A stretch of DNA of 64,000 bases from positions 7,144,501 to 7,208,500 of the forward strand of contig NZ_CP034447.1 of NCBI RefSeq assembly GCF_003952485.1. The letters are read 5' to 3'. Of the stretch, positions 51,507 to 60,008 are shown one piece after another. The DNA comes from Mesorhizobium sp. M1E.F.Ca.ET.045.02.1.1. GTDB taxonomy: Bacteria; Pseudomonadota; Alphaproteobacteria; Rhizobiales; Rhizobiaceae. The notes under the pieces were generated by a model, which saw only the letters and a list, made by a program, of their open reading frames with translations, ran no database searches and was not told where the DNA came from. The translations under genes and the position numbers were made by a program. Position 1 is the first letter of the stretch. Each line of letters begins with the position of its first letter.

Positions 51507-51662
51507 ATCTCCCCCCTCGAGGGGGAGATGTCGCCGAAGGCGACAGAGGGGGTCGCCTCAACTGCCGCGACGCCATGAGGCGGCGAAAGAAGAGGCCGGC
51601 GCTCCACGCGAGACGACCCCCTCTGGCCGCTTCGCGGCCATCTCCCCCTCAAGGGGGGAGAT
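51507..51662. repeat. type 1 palindromic repeat (long variant)
   Basis: Opens ATCTCCCCCCTCGAGGGGGAGATG and GTCGCCGAAGGCGACAGAGG; closes CTCTGGCCGCTTCGCGGCCA followed by TCTCCCCCTCAAGGGGGGAG. Third copy of the form seen at 23883 and 39248. Confidence 0.85.
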
Positions 51663-51674
51663 TTGCCGCTGCCG

Positions 51675-51878
51675 TCACTTCGCTTCATCCTTCTGGACCA
51701 GCCTGACGCAGATCGGGTCACCCTTTTCCATGCGCGCGCATTGCCATTCCGGGCCGAAGCCGAAATTCTGCTGCCCGCGCTGTGGAAAGAACAGCAGGAC
51801 CAAGACGATCCCGGCGAGAACCACGGCCATCAACAGGATGCCGGCGACATCGCCGCGTCTTAGGTAAGGCCAGTTCAT
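51675..51878 (-). CDS. small membrane protein
   Basis: Protein of 67 residues with one central hydrophobic helix ([20 protein letters not shown]) after a short basic head, and a C-terminal periplasmic part with two Cys ([16 protein letters not shown]) that could form a disulfide. Unrecognised family; conserved-looking composition. It stands alone between a repeat and ndk. Confidence 0.7.
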   Translation of the reverse strand: MNWPYLRRGDVAGILLMAVVLAGIVLVLLFFPQRGQQNFGFGPEWQCARMEKGDPICVRLVQKDEAK

Positions 51879-52054
51879 CGCTTCCGGCTCCGCTGCCGCG
51901 ACGCCCCGACCTGCACGCGAAGCGCGCTCGCAGCCGTCTAATTATCCCGCAAAGAGCCGGCCTTGACCAGAAGCCGCCTCCCCTTGGCAAGCCGCCGGGC
52001 GGCTTGTATAGAGCCCGCCACTCCAATTTCCATTCCCAGAACAAGGACGACCCA

Positions 52055-52477
52055 ATGGCGATCGAACGCACCTTCTCCATGATCAAGCCGGATGCGACCA
52101 AGCGCAATCTGACCGGCGCCATCACCAAGATGCTGGAAGACGCAGGCCTGCGCGTCATCGCATCGCGCCGCGTGTGGATGAGCCGCCGCGAGGCCGAAGG
52201 CTTCTACGCCGTCCACAAGGAGCGTCCTTTCTTCGGCGAGCTCGTCGAGTTCATGTCGTCGGGCCCGACCGTCGTGCAGGTGCTCGAGGGCGAGAACGCC
52301 ATCGCCAAGAACCGCGAAGTGATGGGCGCCACCAACCCGGCCAATGCCGCCGAGGGCACCATCCGCAAGGTCCACGCGCTGTCGATCGGCGAGAATTCGG
52401 TGCACGGCTCGGACGCGCCGGAAACCGCCGCGCAGGAGATCCGCTACTGGTTCTCCGACACCGAGATCGTCGGCTGA
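52055..52477 (+). CDS. ndk: nucleoside diphosphate kinase
   Basis: Enzyme of 140 residues that moves phosphate between nucleoside di- and triphosphates. [18 protein letters not shown] is the classic start; the catalytic His lies in [12 protein letters not shown], and the nucleotide-binding KERPFF and REVMGATNP are intact. AAGGACGA precedes the ATG at 52055. Followed by an intrinsic terminator. Confidence 0.97.
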   Translation: MAIERTFSMIKPDATKRNLTGAITKMLEDAGLRVIASRRVWMSRREAEGFYAVHKERPFFGELVEFMSSGPTVVQVLEGENAIAKNREVMGATNPANAAEGTIRKVHALSIGENSVHGSDAPETAAQEIRYWFSDTEIVG

Positions 52478-52499
52478 GCCGGCAGTTTCGGCTTGCAAT

Positions 52500-52527
52500 G
52501 AAGGCGGCCCCGGGCCGCCTTTTTTGT
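52500..52527 (+). terminator. intrinsic terminator after ndk
   Basis: GGCGGCCC pairs with GGGCCGCC around a tiny loop, followed by TTTTTTGTTG; 25 bases after the ndk stop. Confidence 0.85.
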
Positions 52528-52646
52528 TGCACTGGGGTGGGCAGGCCGGCCGGGTGCCCTAATTCGCTTCAACCGGCGACAAGTGACAAGGGCGTCGTCG
52601 GCTGTGAGCGACCATCGCGCTTCCGCCCGCGAGAAGGGAGGGAAGC

Positions 52647-52853
52647 ATGATCAAACCCCATGTTTCCAAAAGTGGCGTTGCCTATCCGGACGATCTCGTC
52701 CTGTTGAAGCGTATCTATGACCAGGTCTGCGAGGAGCGGGGCATCGCCCGCGGCAGCCCCGAGGCCTCCGAGTTGGCGATCGAAGCCATGAAGCTCTTTT
52801 CCGCCGGTATTTTCGACGAAGACGCGATCGGCCGCCGTCTTCGCCATGGCTGA
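52647..52853 (+). CDS. hypothetical small protein
   Basis: Protein of 68 residues (MIKPHVSKSGVAYPDDLVLL) with GGGAGGGAA upstream of the ATG. It is predicted soluble and helical, with IYDQVCEERGIARGSPEASE and an acidic FDEDAIGRRL end. I believe similar proteins are frequent in rhizobia, without known function. It converges on the DUF190 gene. Confidence 0.7.
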   Translation: MIKPHVSKSGVAYPDDLVLLKRIYDQVCEERGIARGSPEASELAIEAMKLFSAGIFDEDAIGRRLRHG

Positions 52854-52867
52854 TCGGTCGGCCGAGC

Positions 52868-53206
52868 TCAATTCCCTTCACCGTAGCGGATGACCTCGAC
52901 CTTCTCCTTGGTGATCAGGCAGCTCATGGTCAGCGCCTTGATCTCAGGGATCAGCGCATCGATCTTCTCCGGCGCGTCGACGATCTCGACGACGATTGGC
53001 AGATCCTGCGACAGCCGCAGAATCTTGGCGGTGTGGAGCACGCTCGAGCGGCCGAAGCCGAGCGGTCCCCTGAGCACGGTCGCGCCCGCCATGCCGGTCT
53101 CTCGCGCCTTGATGACGATCGCCTCGTGCAACGGCATGCCGTCGGCTGCCCTGTCGTCCTCGCCGAAGAATATCCTGAGCAGCACGCATTGGCTGGGAAG
53201 TTCCAT
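52868..53206 (-). CDS. DUF190 family protein, fluoride operon
   Basis: Protein of 112 residues starting MELPSQCVLLRIFFGEDDRA, with AIVIKARETGMAGATVLRGP and GFGRSSVLHTAKILRLSQDL: the DUF190 pattern, a PII-like fold. DUF190 genes commonly accompany crcB, and this is the third gene of the crcB-crcB-DUF190 operon behind a fluoride riboswitch. A sensor or modulator role in fluoride export is a reasonable inference; no activity is proven. Confidence 0.85.
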   Translation of the reverse strand: MELPSQCVLLRIFFGEDDRAADGMPLHEAIVIKARETGMAGATVLRGPLGFGRSSVLHTAKILRLSQDLPIVVEIVDAPEKIDALIPEIKALTMSCLITKEKVEVIRYGEGN

Positions 53207-53220
53207 GTTCTCCTCCCTGG

Positions 53221-53649
53221 TCACCTGGTGATCGGCAAGCGGTTGAGCCTGGCTGCCATGAGATAGCCGAGCCAGGCCGAGGCAAGCGACAGCACCACCA
53301 CACTGACAAGATAGGTCGTGGCGAGGCCGAGGTCGCCCTCGAAAAGCAGGATGAAGGTGTCGAGGCTCATCGACGAAAAGGTGGTGAGGCCGCCGCAGAA
53401 ACCGCCGGTGACGAACTGGCGGCCGGCCGGGCCGACCATCAGGCGCCCGTCCGGCCGGGTCAGCGTAGCGAAGAACATGATCACAAGGGAGCCGACCACG
53501 TTGACGAAGGCAGTGGCATAAAGCGCGCTCAAGCCCAGCAGCGAGACGATGACGTAGCCTGAGAGAAAGCGCACCAGCGAGCCGATCGCCGCGCCGCAGC
53601 CGACCGAGAGATAGAGGCGAAACTCCGTCTGCCTGTCGTTTCCGGACAT
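53221..53649 (-). CDS. crcB: fluoride ion channel subunit CrcB (second)
   Basis: Four-helix membrane protein of 142 residues. The Fluc hallmarks are VNVVGSL (conserved Asn) and [16 protein letters not shown] (pore Thr-Thr and Phe residues). CrcB proteins form dual-topology dimers; two adjacent genes suggest a heterodimer with opposite topologies. It lies 14 bases upstream of DUF190 and six bases after the first crcB. A charged N-terminal stretch of about 12 residues distinguishes it from its partner. Confidence 0.92.
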   Translation of the reverse strand: MSGNDRQTEFRLYLSVGCGAAIGSLVRFLSGYVIVSLLGLSALYATAFVNVVGSLVIMFFATLTRPDGRLMVGPAGRQFVTGGFCGGLTTFSSMSLDTFILLFEGDLGLATTYLVSVVVLSLASAWLGYLMAARLNRLPITR

Positions 53650-53655
53650 GACGCC

Positions 53656-54048
53656 CTACCCCGCTATCCAGACGACAGCCCGGAAGCCCAGGGCGACCGC
53701 AAGCACGCAAAGCGCCGACGAAGCGACGATGTTGAAGACGGCGAGCCGCCGCTCGCCATCGAGCGCCAGGTTCAGCGTCTGCAGGCAGAAGGACGAGACC
53801 GTGGTGTAGCCGCCGAAGAGGCCGACCACGATCAGGTCGCGCACGAATTCGGCGGAAAAGACGCCGCCGACCATCCGCGCCGCGCCGGCGAAGGCGCCGA
53901 TGGCGAGCGCGCCGGAGACGTTGACCACCAGGGTGCCCCAGGGAAAGGTCTCGCCGACGCTGCGGCCGACAAGGCCCGACAGAAAGAAGCGGGATATGCC
54001 GCCGAAGAAACCACCGACCAGGACCAGGGCGCAAGCCGCAAGGGTCAT
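53656..54048 (-). CDS. crcB: fluoride ion channel subunit CrcB (first)
   Basis: Membrane protein of 130 residues, four helices, with VNVSGALAIG and GLFGGYTTVSSFCLQT as the Fluc motifs. First gene of the operon; its start lies about 70 bases downstream of the fluoride riboswitch terminator. With the second crcB it should export fluoride as a passive channel. Confidence 0.93.
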   Translation of the reverse strand: MTLAACALVLVGGFFGGISRFFLSGLVGRSVGETFPWGTLVVNVSGALAIGAFAGAARMVGGVFSAEFVRDLIVVGLFGGYTTVSSFCLQTLNLALDGERRLAVFNIVASSALCVLAVALGFRAVVWIAG

Positions 54049-54070
54049 CGCTTCAAATGCCTTTCCAAAT

Positions 54071-54092
54071 GTGATTCCACTTAAGGAATCAC
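54071..54092. repeat. perfect inverted repeat GTGATTCC-ACTTAA-GGAATCAC
   Basis: Eight-base arms with a 6-base spacer, in the leader just 23 bases upstream of the first crcB start. It could be a protein operator or an RNA hairpin near the ribosome-binding site. Not part of the riboswitch consensus. Confidence 0.6.
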
Positions 54093-54120
54093 CTCATGAA
54101 AACAGGCATGTTGCGAGCGG

Positions 54121-54158
54121 AAAAACAAATCCTGCCGCGCGAAAGCACGCCTGGCAGG
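54121..54158 (-). terminator. riboswitch expression-platform terminator
   Basis: On the minus strand TCCTGCC pairs with GGCAGGA around AGGCGTGCTTTCGCGC, followed by TTTGTTTTT. The 5' arm overlaps the ACTCC that forms the aptamer pseudoknot, so fluoride-bound and terminated forms exclude each other. Confidence 0.85.
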
Positions 54159-54212
54159 AGTCATCGGCCCAGATACGAAACGCTCGGGCGGTTTCGGGGG
54201 AACCCCATCCCC
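54154..54212 (-). promoter_or_regulatory. fluoride riboswitch aptamer (crcB motif)
   Basis: On the minus strand the RNA begins GGGGATGGGGTTCCCC, a five-pair hairpin (GGGGA/TCCCC) with loop TGGGGT, then GAAACCGCC, then GGGCCGATGACTCCTGCC. The ACTCC can pair with the loop GGGGT as the conserved pseudoknot. Order and conserved bases (GATGG, GTTC, AACCGCC, GATGACTCC) match the published crcB-motif layout. It lies about 105 bases upstream of the first crcB start. Confidence 0.88.
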
Positions 54213-54468
54213 ATTTTTGCACCGGCAAACTAGGTCCTTCCGCCATCCCGGTCAATCGGCTGGAGAAAGTTGGCAGGCGCGTCGAAACGGCGATGCCATG
54301 AATTTGCAATGGAACGACGAAGGCCGTGATTTACCACTCACTCCCGAGACATCGTACTTTGACTACGGCCGCGCCGCTGCATCGCCTTGTTTGCTTGTGA
54401 TTTTTCGCACCCGTGTGCCTGTGCTAATATGGATGTGCGGTAGCCCGTCCATTACGAAGGTCAGTCAA

Positions 54469-55611
54469 ATGGCTGCCAACCGGGGAATCGCGTCCGCGAT
54501 CGAGGATTGCTACGACGCCGCCTTCGAATTCGGGCGGTGGCCGCGGGCCTTGCAAAACCTGGCCGATTCCCTGGGCGTGACGAGTTGCGCTATCCGCACC
54601 CACGATAACACGCATCCGTTCCGCAGCGATCAACGCAAGCGAACCAGACCGACGCCGGACTCACTGGAGCACGCTGAATTCACGGAGCTCTGGGTCGAGA
54701 ATGCCCGAGACGCGCCCGACCCGCATCCGGAAAGGGAGCCGCGGCTGCCGAAACCGGCGCCCTACTTCACTGTCGAAGACGAAATCTCCACGCCGGAGGA
54801 AAGAAAGCTCCTGCCCTATTATCAGGAGATAGCCCGTCCGGGGCATCGCGAGTTGTGGGCCGCCGTTGTCTTCCCGGTCAGGCGACGCAAATGGGTCCTG
54901 TCGATGTACCGCGATGCCACAAGGAGCGACCCCTTTGACACATCCGAGGCCGACCATTTTCTGCGCGTGGCACCGGACCTGATCCGCATCATCAGTCTGG
55001 CCGAGAAGATCTGGGATGTTTCGCTCGACCCGGCATTGGCCGTGCTCGACCAGTTCAATTGCGCTGCGGCGCTGCTCGACTGCCGCGGCGGCGTGACGCG
55101 TTCCAATGTACATGCAGATGCCCTGTTCGGTTCCGGTCTCATGATCCGCCATGGCCGCATCCATGCAGCCGACCGAGAGAGCGATTCCAGCCTGCAGCGC
55201 ATGATTGGTGCGGCCGTTTCCAGTGCGCGGGACAAAGCGTTCCAGAGCGAGCCGGCCGTCATCACCCGTGACGGGTCGTTCTGGCTACTGGCCGAGATCG
55301 TGCCGATGACGTCATTCGTGCACGATCTGTTCAATGGCGGCGACTTTCTGCTTTGCTTCACCGATCCTGTCAGCGAACGGGCGCCGCCGGCGTGGTTGCT
55401 CCGGCATGCTTTCCAACTGACCCCGGCCGAAGCGCGACTGGCTTCCAGCCTCGCCACCGGCTGCGGGATCGAGGCGGCGAGCGAGCGATTGGCGATCGGC
55501 CACGAAACCGCCCGAACCCAGCTGAGGGCAATCCTCGACAAAACGGGAACGCATCGCCAGGCCGAGCTCGCGGCACTGCTGTCGCGCTTGCGAGTGCCTT
55601 CAAAACCCTGA
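54469..55611 (+). CDS. LuxR-type HTH transcriptional regulator
   Basis: Protein of 380 residues. The C-terminal LuxR-type helix-turn-helix (about residues 318-372) reads FQLTPAEARLASSLATGCGI then ASERLAIGHETARTQLRAIL. The N-terminal 300 residues have PAS-like or GAF-like composition without a named domain; no receiver domain is seen. The start at 54469 (MAANRGIASAIEDCYD) with GAAGG upstream is chosen; an extension to 54217 would run to the edge of the riboswitch and has unlikely composition. Single-domain regulators of this form are often followed by target genes, here DUF1194. Confidence 0.82.
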   Translation: MAANRGIASAIEDCYDAAFEFGRWPRALQNLADSLGVTSCAIRTHDNTHPFRSDQRKRTRPTPDSLEHAEFTELWVENARDAPDPHPEREPRLPKPAPYFTVEDEISTPEERKLLPYYQEIARPGHRELWAAVVFPVRRRKWVLSMYRDATRSDPFDTSEADHFLRVAPDLIRIISLAEKIWDVSLDPALAVLDQFNCAAALLDCRGGVTRSNVHADALFGSGLMIRHGRIHAADRESDSSLQRMIGAAVSSARDKAFQSEPAVITRDGSFWLLAEIVPMTSFVHDLFNGGDFLLCFTDPVSERAPPAWLLRHAFQLTPAEARLASSLATGCGIEAASERLAIGHETARTQLRAILDKTGTHRQAELAALLSRLRVPSKP

Positions 55612-55707
55612 TTGACGCCCTCACCCGTTCGGGTGAAGCGCGCATCCGTCTGCCAGCGCAGATTTCCTTATCCGATTGCCGAACCGTATGGCGCCGCGCC
55701 GCGACGG

Positions 55708-56559
55708 ATGGCAGCAATGTTAGGCTGGAAGAACAGACTCGCCCCGCCCAAGAGATCGAGGCCGACAGGATGTCTCTTGGTCTTGTCGCTCCTTGTCAGC
55801 AGCCCCTGCTCGCCAATAGCGGCCGGCGGGCTCCGAAAACCCGACGTCGACCTCGAACTGGTGCTTGCCGTCGACGTCTCTTCCTCGATGAGTCTCGCCG
55901 AGCAGCGGGTTCAACGCGACGGCTATATCAGCGCATTCCGCCACCCCGACCTTGAACGGGCCATAGGATCGGGGGCGCGCGGCGCGATCGCGGTGTCTTA
56001 CCTTGAATGGGCCGGGCCAAAGTATCAACGCGTCGTTCTGCCATGGACGACTATCAGCAGTGCTGGGGATGCAAAGCGTTTCGCTGATGCCCTCTCCGCA
56101 AAGCCGATCGTCGCGGAAGCGGGTACCTCCATTTCCGGTGGGCTGCTGGCGGCGGCCGGCCTGTTGGCGCACAGCCAGGCGGCAGGCGAGCGCAGGGTAA
56201 TCGACATATCCGGCGATGGCCCAAACAATGCCGGCTTGCCGGTGCGGCCCATACGGGAGATGCTGACGGGCCTGGGGATCACCATCAACGGCCTGCCAGT
56301 GTCTCTGCCGCATGAAGGCTCCAGCAGCTATCAATCCTTTGCCCCGCGATATCTTTCCTCGTACTACGAGAATTGCGTCATCGGCGGGCCGGGCGCATTC
56401 GTGATCGGAATTGACGATCTCGCCATGTTTGAAGCAGTGATCCGTCGAAAGCTGCTTCTGGAGATCGCAGGACTGCCCGCGCGGCCCAGACTCGTTTCCT
56501 ATACCCAGCCAGGCTCCCCTGCATTCGACTGTTCGATGCCTGGAACTGTTGCGCGCTAG
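55708..56559 (+). CDS. DUF1194 (VWA-like) secreted protein
   Basis: Protein of about 283 residues with a hydrophobic export segment (CLLVLSLLVSSPCSPIAAG) and then a von Willebrand A-like domain of the DUF1194 family. The metal-site motif is VLAVDVSSSMSLAEQ (DxSxS), followed by GPKYQRVVLPW and SISGGLLAAAGLL, and a C-terminal PRYLSSYYENCVIGGPGAFV. The start is uncertain: ATG at 55708 or 55717 have weak ribosome sites, and the frame is open from 55612. Location probably periplasmic. Function unknown. Confidence 0.75.
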   Translation: MAAMLGWKNRLAPPKRSRPTGCLLVLSLLVSSPCSPIAAGGLRKPDVDLELVLAVDVSSSMSLAEQRVQRDGYISAFRHPDLERAIGSGARGAIAVSYLEWAGPKYQRVVLPWTTISSAGDAKRFADALSAKPIVAEAGTSISGGLLAAAGLLAHSQAAGERRVIDISGDGPNNAGLPVRPIREMLTGLGITINGLPVSLPHEGSSSYQSFAPRYLSSYYENCVIGGPGAFVIGIDDLAMFEAVIRRKLLLEIAGLPARPRLVSYTQPGSPAFDCSMPGTVAR

Positions 56560-56611
56560 CTGGTTGATGGCGACCTGCTCCGCCGGCAGGCAGACGCCAT
56601 CAAAGCCGGGC

Positions 56612-57109
56612 CTACGGATCAACTGTGAATTCGGTCCACATGCCGGCTGCATAGTGACCTGGCTGGTTGCAGATCAGCAGATACTTTCCAGCCTTGAGAT
56701 TGACCATCAACGTGCCTGACGCGCCGGGTTTGAGGTCCGACACCTCGCCCTTGTCGCCGGCCTTGTCTTCTTCAACGCGGTTCTGGGCGTTGATGTACGG
56801 AAGCTGCCGGCCGGGATTTGCAAGGTGGATGACGATCATTTCGTGGACCCTGTCCTTGGAGTCATTCTTCACATTGAATGTGACTTTTCCGGCCTTCACT
56901 TCTGGGGGCGAAACCTTGATGCCCATGGTCGCCTTGGCGGTATCGACGCTTGGCATCGCATAAGCGAGCCCGATCGCCATCGTTGTCGTCGCGCCTTTGT
57001 CCCACAGCGAGACATTGACAACCGATGCGGCCTGAGCGGCGCTTGCGCCTCCCGCTATCAGCATTGCAGCAGTCAGCCCAACCGCCGCTCGTATTGATGT
57101 GCGTTTCAT
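56612..57109 (-). CDS. cupredoxin-domain copper protein
   Basis: Periplasmic protein of 165 residues with a signal peptide (MKRTSIRAAVGLTAAMLIAG, cleavage near AQA). The type 1 copper ligands are His89 (RVHEMIVIH), Cys147, His152 and Met157 in CNQPGHYAAGM. The fold is plastocyanin/azurin-like; a sulfocyanin- or SoxE-like redox carrier is possible. It likely passes electrons or binds copper in the periplasm. The insert between strands (YINAQNRVEEDKAGDKGE) is longer than in plastocyanins. Confidence 0.82.
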   Translation of the reverse strand: MKRTSIRAAVGLTAAMLIAGGASAAQAASVVNVSLWDKGATTTMAIGLAYAMPSVDTAKATMGIKVSPPEVKAGKVTFNVKNDSKDRVHEMIVIHLANPGRQLPYINAQNRVEEDKAGDKGEVSDLKPGASGTLMVNLKAGKYLLICNQPGHYAAGMWTEFTVDP

Positions 57110-57197
57110 GGTGACCTCCATCCAAACGACAGCGGGTGCGGCGTTCGTCAATCCGCAGCGTTGCAAACCCGGCAGGACGCCTCGGCGGCCAAGCTGC

Positions 57198-57240
57198 CCA
57201 CAATGGGGGGATGTCCGGCAGGGGCGTTTTCCTGCCGGCA
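57198..57240. repeat. remnant of a type 1 repeat end
   Basis: GGGGGGATGTCCGGCAGG matches the right end of the type 1 repeat. CCGGCAGG and CCTGCCGG form a small hairpin about 8 bases apart. The rest of the element is missing. Confidence 0.55.
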
Positions 57241-57300
57241 TCGAAAGTTCTGCACCGCCGCTTAGCCTTCGCTGCGGAGTGTGACGTTACTTCGTTGACG

Positions 57301-57570
57301 TCACTTCGCTTGGCGCTCTTTCACATTCGCATGATCGTTCGCCGCGTCCGTGTCGGTGGCCGGCGTCTTGGTCTCCTCGCCGGTGAACGGACTGCCTTGT
57401 CCAGGCGCGAGGTCGCCGCTATGGCCGGCCTTGTTGGTCTGGTAGGGCTGGCTGTCAAGACTGAGGCCATGCTGTGTGGCATTGAACAGGTGGTCGTCCG
57501 CCTTCGCAATGCCGGCGAAGGCAATCAGCGATACACCCGCGGCAGCAAGGATGAGCGCGTGCTTTTTCAT
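57301..57570 (-). CDS. small secreted hypothetical protein
   Basis: Protein of 89 residues: signal peptide MKKHALILAAAGVSLIAFAG, cleavage near AKA, then a Gly/Asp/Thr-rich mature part (DDHLFNATQHGLSLDSQPYQ). A good ribosome site (GGAGACC) precedes the ATG. No family recognised; its signal peptide suggests a periplasmic or extracellular location. It lies alone between the cupredoxin and the YbaY/META gene. Confidence 0.72.
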   Translation of the reverse strand: MKKHALILAAAGVSLIAFAGIAKADDHLFNATQHGLSLDSQPYQTNKAGHSGDLAPGQGSPFTGEETKTPATDTDAANDHANVKERQAK

Positions 57571-57724
57571 TTCTGGTCTCCTTTGAGTGGCCAGATCGAT
57601 CCGCGCATTCGGTCCGGCGGTTTTGCCTGCCCGCCATATGAGAGGTAACGCGTCCGCAGTGCGGATTATTCCGGGAGATCGCGGGATATTGGCCGACGCG
57701 ACGTCTCAAAAGGTCGGCGCGGCC

Positions 57725-58492
57725 TCAGCTCGCGGCGCTGAAGCGCAGGATGTCGCGGCCGTCCTTGTCGGCGATTGTGAGCTTGCCGGCGTCGATCCGG
57801 TAGGAAACAGCCTTGGTCAGCGCGTCGAACAGGGCCTTCTCCTCAACCATGACATCCTGTGCGCAGGCCATGCGAGTCGAGCCGATGTCGCCGATGGCGA
57901 TCCTGTGCCCTGCCACCGTGGCGGTGGCGAAGTAGGTATTGCACGGGCCCTTGCCGCCGGCCTTGCCGGCCTCGCTGATGCGGAACGTCGCCCGCGGCTC
58001 GGCGATCGCGCCGATGCCGTCGATATATTCGACGAGCCAACTCTGGCCGTACAAGGCCGCGGCGTCCGGTTCGGCGGCGGGCGCAGCCATTTTCAGCACG
58101 ACGGTCTGCGGCTTGCCATCCAGCGGATCGACCTGGTGGCGGGTATCGGTGACAAACAGCAGCCGGTCGTCGACGGTGATGCGGGCCTGCAGCGCATAGG
58201 TTCTGCCCGGCTTGATCGCTTGGGGATCGAAGCTGATCTCGAATTTGATCGGCACCTGGCCGGCCGGCACGATCTTGCGCTGGCCGATGATCGTCGCCGG
58301 CGCATCGGCCAGCGAAACATCCACGAGCTCGACCGAAAGCACCGCATCGGGCGGCAGCGCGATGCGCTCGTGATAGGTCGCCTCGCCGGCAATCGTCTTT
58401 TCGGCGGCACTGGTCAGCCCCGGCACGGCAAGCACGCCGACCACCAGCGGCACGAGGCCGAAGATGAAGAATTCCGCAATCCTGTCCAGCAT
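57725..58492 (-). CDS. YbaY-like / META-domain envelope protein
   Basis: Protein of 255 residues with an N-terminal hydrophobic export segment (FGLVPLVVGVLAVPGL). The middle (residues about 35-135) matches the YbaY/YscW lipoprotein type: GEATYHERIALPPDAVLSVE, IPIKFEISFDPQ-like strands and YALQARITVDDRLLFVTDT. From about residue 150 a META/HslJ domain follows (GPCNTYFATATVAGHRI, ACAQDVMVEEKALFDAL). HslJ-type proteins are linked to heat and novobiocin resistance and outer-membrane stability. No lipobox is visible. Confidence 0.8.
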   Translation of the reverse strand: MLDRIAEFFIFGLVPLVVGVLAVPGLTSAAEKTIAGEATYHERIALPPDAVLSVELVDVSLADAPATIIGQRKIVPAGQVPIKFEISFDPQAIKPGRTYALQARITVDDRLLFVTDTRHQVDPLDGKPQTVVLKMAAPAAEPDAAALYGQSWLVEYIDGIGAIAEPRATFRISEAGKAGGKGPCNTYFATATVAGHRIAIGDIGSTRMACAQDVMVEEKALFDALTKAVSYRIDAGKLTIADKDGRDILRFSAAS

Positions 58493-58570
58493 GAGATTGC
58501 TCCGCCAAGCAAATCAACCGGTTTGCAAGGTCGGGACGGATTGCGGTCAATCAATGACCGCGGCCGGAGT

Positions 58571-59050
58571 TTATCCGCCTGGCGTCTTCCAGCGGCCGGC
58601 AGCTTCGTCGTCGGCTTCCTTTGCCTCGACCCAGCCGCCTTCGGAGCCGTCTGCGCGATGCTCCTTCTTCCAGAAGGGCGCGCGCGATTTCAGATAATCC
58701 ATCAGGAAATTCGCTGCCTCGAAGGCCGCCTGCCGGTGCGCGGAGGCCGCCACAACCAGCACGATATTCTCGCCAGGCGCGATCTTGCCGTGGCGGTGGA
58801 TGACGGTGAGCCCCTGCAGCGGCCAGCGCTCAATGGCCTCGGCGGCGATGCGGCCGATCTCGGCCTCTGCCATGCCTGGATAATGCTCGAGCTCGAGGGC
58901 CGACAGCGTGCCCGCTTCATCCCGGCAGAGACCTGAGAACGTCACCACGGCGCCGATATCCGCGCGGCCTCCGGTCAGGGCGGCGATCTCGGCGGCGACG
59001 TCGAAGTCCTCGCGCTGGACGCGGATGGCCGGCACGACAGCGCCCGCCAT
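58571..59050 (-). CDS. moaE: molybdopterin synthase catalytic subunit
   Basis: Protein of 159 residues, the larger subunit of molybdopterin synthase, which puts sulfur from MoaD into precursor Z. Motifs: GAVVTFSGLCRDE, LELEHYPGMA, IHRHGKI, and APFWKKEHRADGSEGGWVEA with the catalytic Lys pair. It begins one base after moaD stops. Confidence 0.93.
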   Translation of the reverse strand: MAGAVVPAIRVQREDFDVAAEIAALTGGRADIGAVVTFSGLCRDEAGTLSALELEHYPGMAEAEIGRIAAEAIERWPLQGLTVIHRHGKIAPGENIVLVVAASAHRQAAFEAANFLMDYLKSRAPFWKKEHRADGSEGGWVEAKEADDEAAGRWKTPGG

Positions 59051-59051
59051 C

Positions 59052-59303
59052 TCAGCCTCCGGTCATCGGCGGGAACAGCGCGATCTCGCGCGCGCCCGCG
59101 ATTTTCTCGCGGTGGCCGACATGTTCCTGGTTGATGGCGACGCGGATGACGTCCGGATATTGCAACGCGTTTTCGTATTCCTCGCCGCGCGACTTCAGCC
59201 AGCGTAATAGGTCGGCCACCGTCTCGATGCCGGCCGGCAGCTCGACATCCTCTTCCGGCTTGCCGATCCGCTCGCGTACCCAGGCAAAATAGATAAGACG
59301 CAT
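59052..59303 (-). CDS. moaD: molybdopterin synthase sulfur carrier subunit
   Basis: Ubiquitin-fold protein of 83 residues ending PPMTGG; the C-terminal Gly-Gly is adenylated and thiocarboxylated to donate sulfur. It starts MRLIYFAWVRERIG and lies between pgsA and moaE, the usual rhizobial order. Confidence 0.93.
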   Translation of the reverse strand: MRLIYFAWVRERIGKPEEDVELPAGIETVADLLRWLKSRGEEYENALQYPDVIRVAINQEHVGHREKIAGAREIALFPPMTGG

Positions 59304-59304
59304 C

Positions 59305-59901
59305 TCACTCGTCCATGATGTGCTTCAGGCCGGCGCGGAAATAGTCGTAGCCGGTGTAGAGGGTGACGAGCGCCGCGATCCACAGCAGGACCAGCCCGAT
59401 CTGGGTGGTCAGCGGGAAGATCTTGTCGCCGGCCGGACCGACAAGCAGGAAAGCGATGGCGACCATCTGGATGGTGGTCTTCCATTTGGCGAGCTGCGTC
59501 ACCGGCACCGAAACCTTCAGCGCTGCCAGATATTCGCGCAGGCCCGAGACCAGGATCTCGCGGCACAGGATGATGATCGCCGCCCAGAGCGACCAGCCGG
59601 CAATGCCGGCATGACGGTCGGTGTCGGCGGCCAAAAGCAGCAGGCAGGTGGCGACCAGGAGCTTGTCGGCGATCGGGTCCAGCATCTTGCCGATGTTGGA
59701 TGTCTGTTGCCAGGCGCGCGCGAAGTAGCCATCGAAATAGTCGGTGATGGAGGCGAGCAGGAAAATGACCAGCGCCGACCAGCGGGCGAAGTCCGACGAC
59801 TTCAGATGGCCTTCGAGGAAAAAGCACAGCACCACCAGCGGCACCGCGACGATGCGGGCGTAGGTGAGGATGTTCGGCAGGTTGAAAGCGCGCTGGGCCA
59901 T
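59305..59901 (-). CDS. pgsA: CDP-diacylglycerol--glycerol-3-phosphate 3-phosphatidyltransferase
   Basis: Membrane enzyme of 198 residues making phosphatidylglycerophosphate. The CDP-alcohol signature is DYFDGYFARAWQQTSNIGKM then LDPIADK. The start MAQRAFNLPNILTYARI is classic for PgsA, and the position between uvrC and moaD supports it. A paralogue lies at 19035. Confidence 0.93.
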   Translation of the reverse strand: MAQRAFNLPNILTYARIVAVPLVVLCFFLEGHLKSSDFARWSALVIFLLASITDYFDGYFARAWQQTSNIGKMLDPIADKLLVATCLLLLAADTDRHAGIAGWSLWAAIIILCREILVSGLREYLAALKVSVPVTQLAKWKTTIQMVAIAFLLVGPAGDKIFPLTTQIGLVLLWIAALVTLYTGYDYFRAGLKHIMDE

Positions 59902-60008
59902 TGTCTGATCGGGAACTCTTCTCCGCCTCCCGTACTCAAATCAGAAGCCGATGTGGGGGGTCAACAGGCGAGATTCGATTGGTCAGATGAAAATTGGCGC
60001 AAGAATGG

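Noticed and set aside
54217..54468. In-frame N-terminal extension of the LuxR-type gene
   Set aside because: It would begin next to the fluoride aptamer and its residues look non-coding; the Met at 54469 has a ribosome site.
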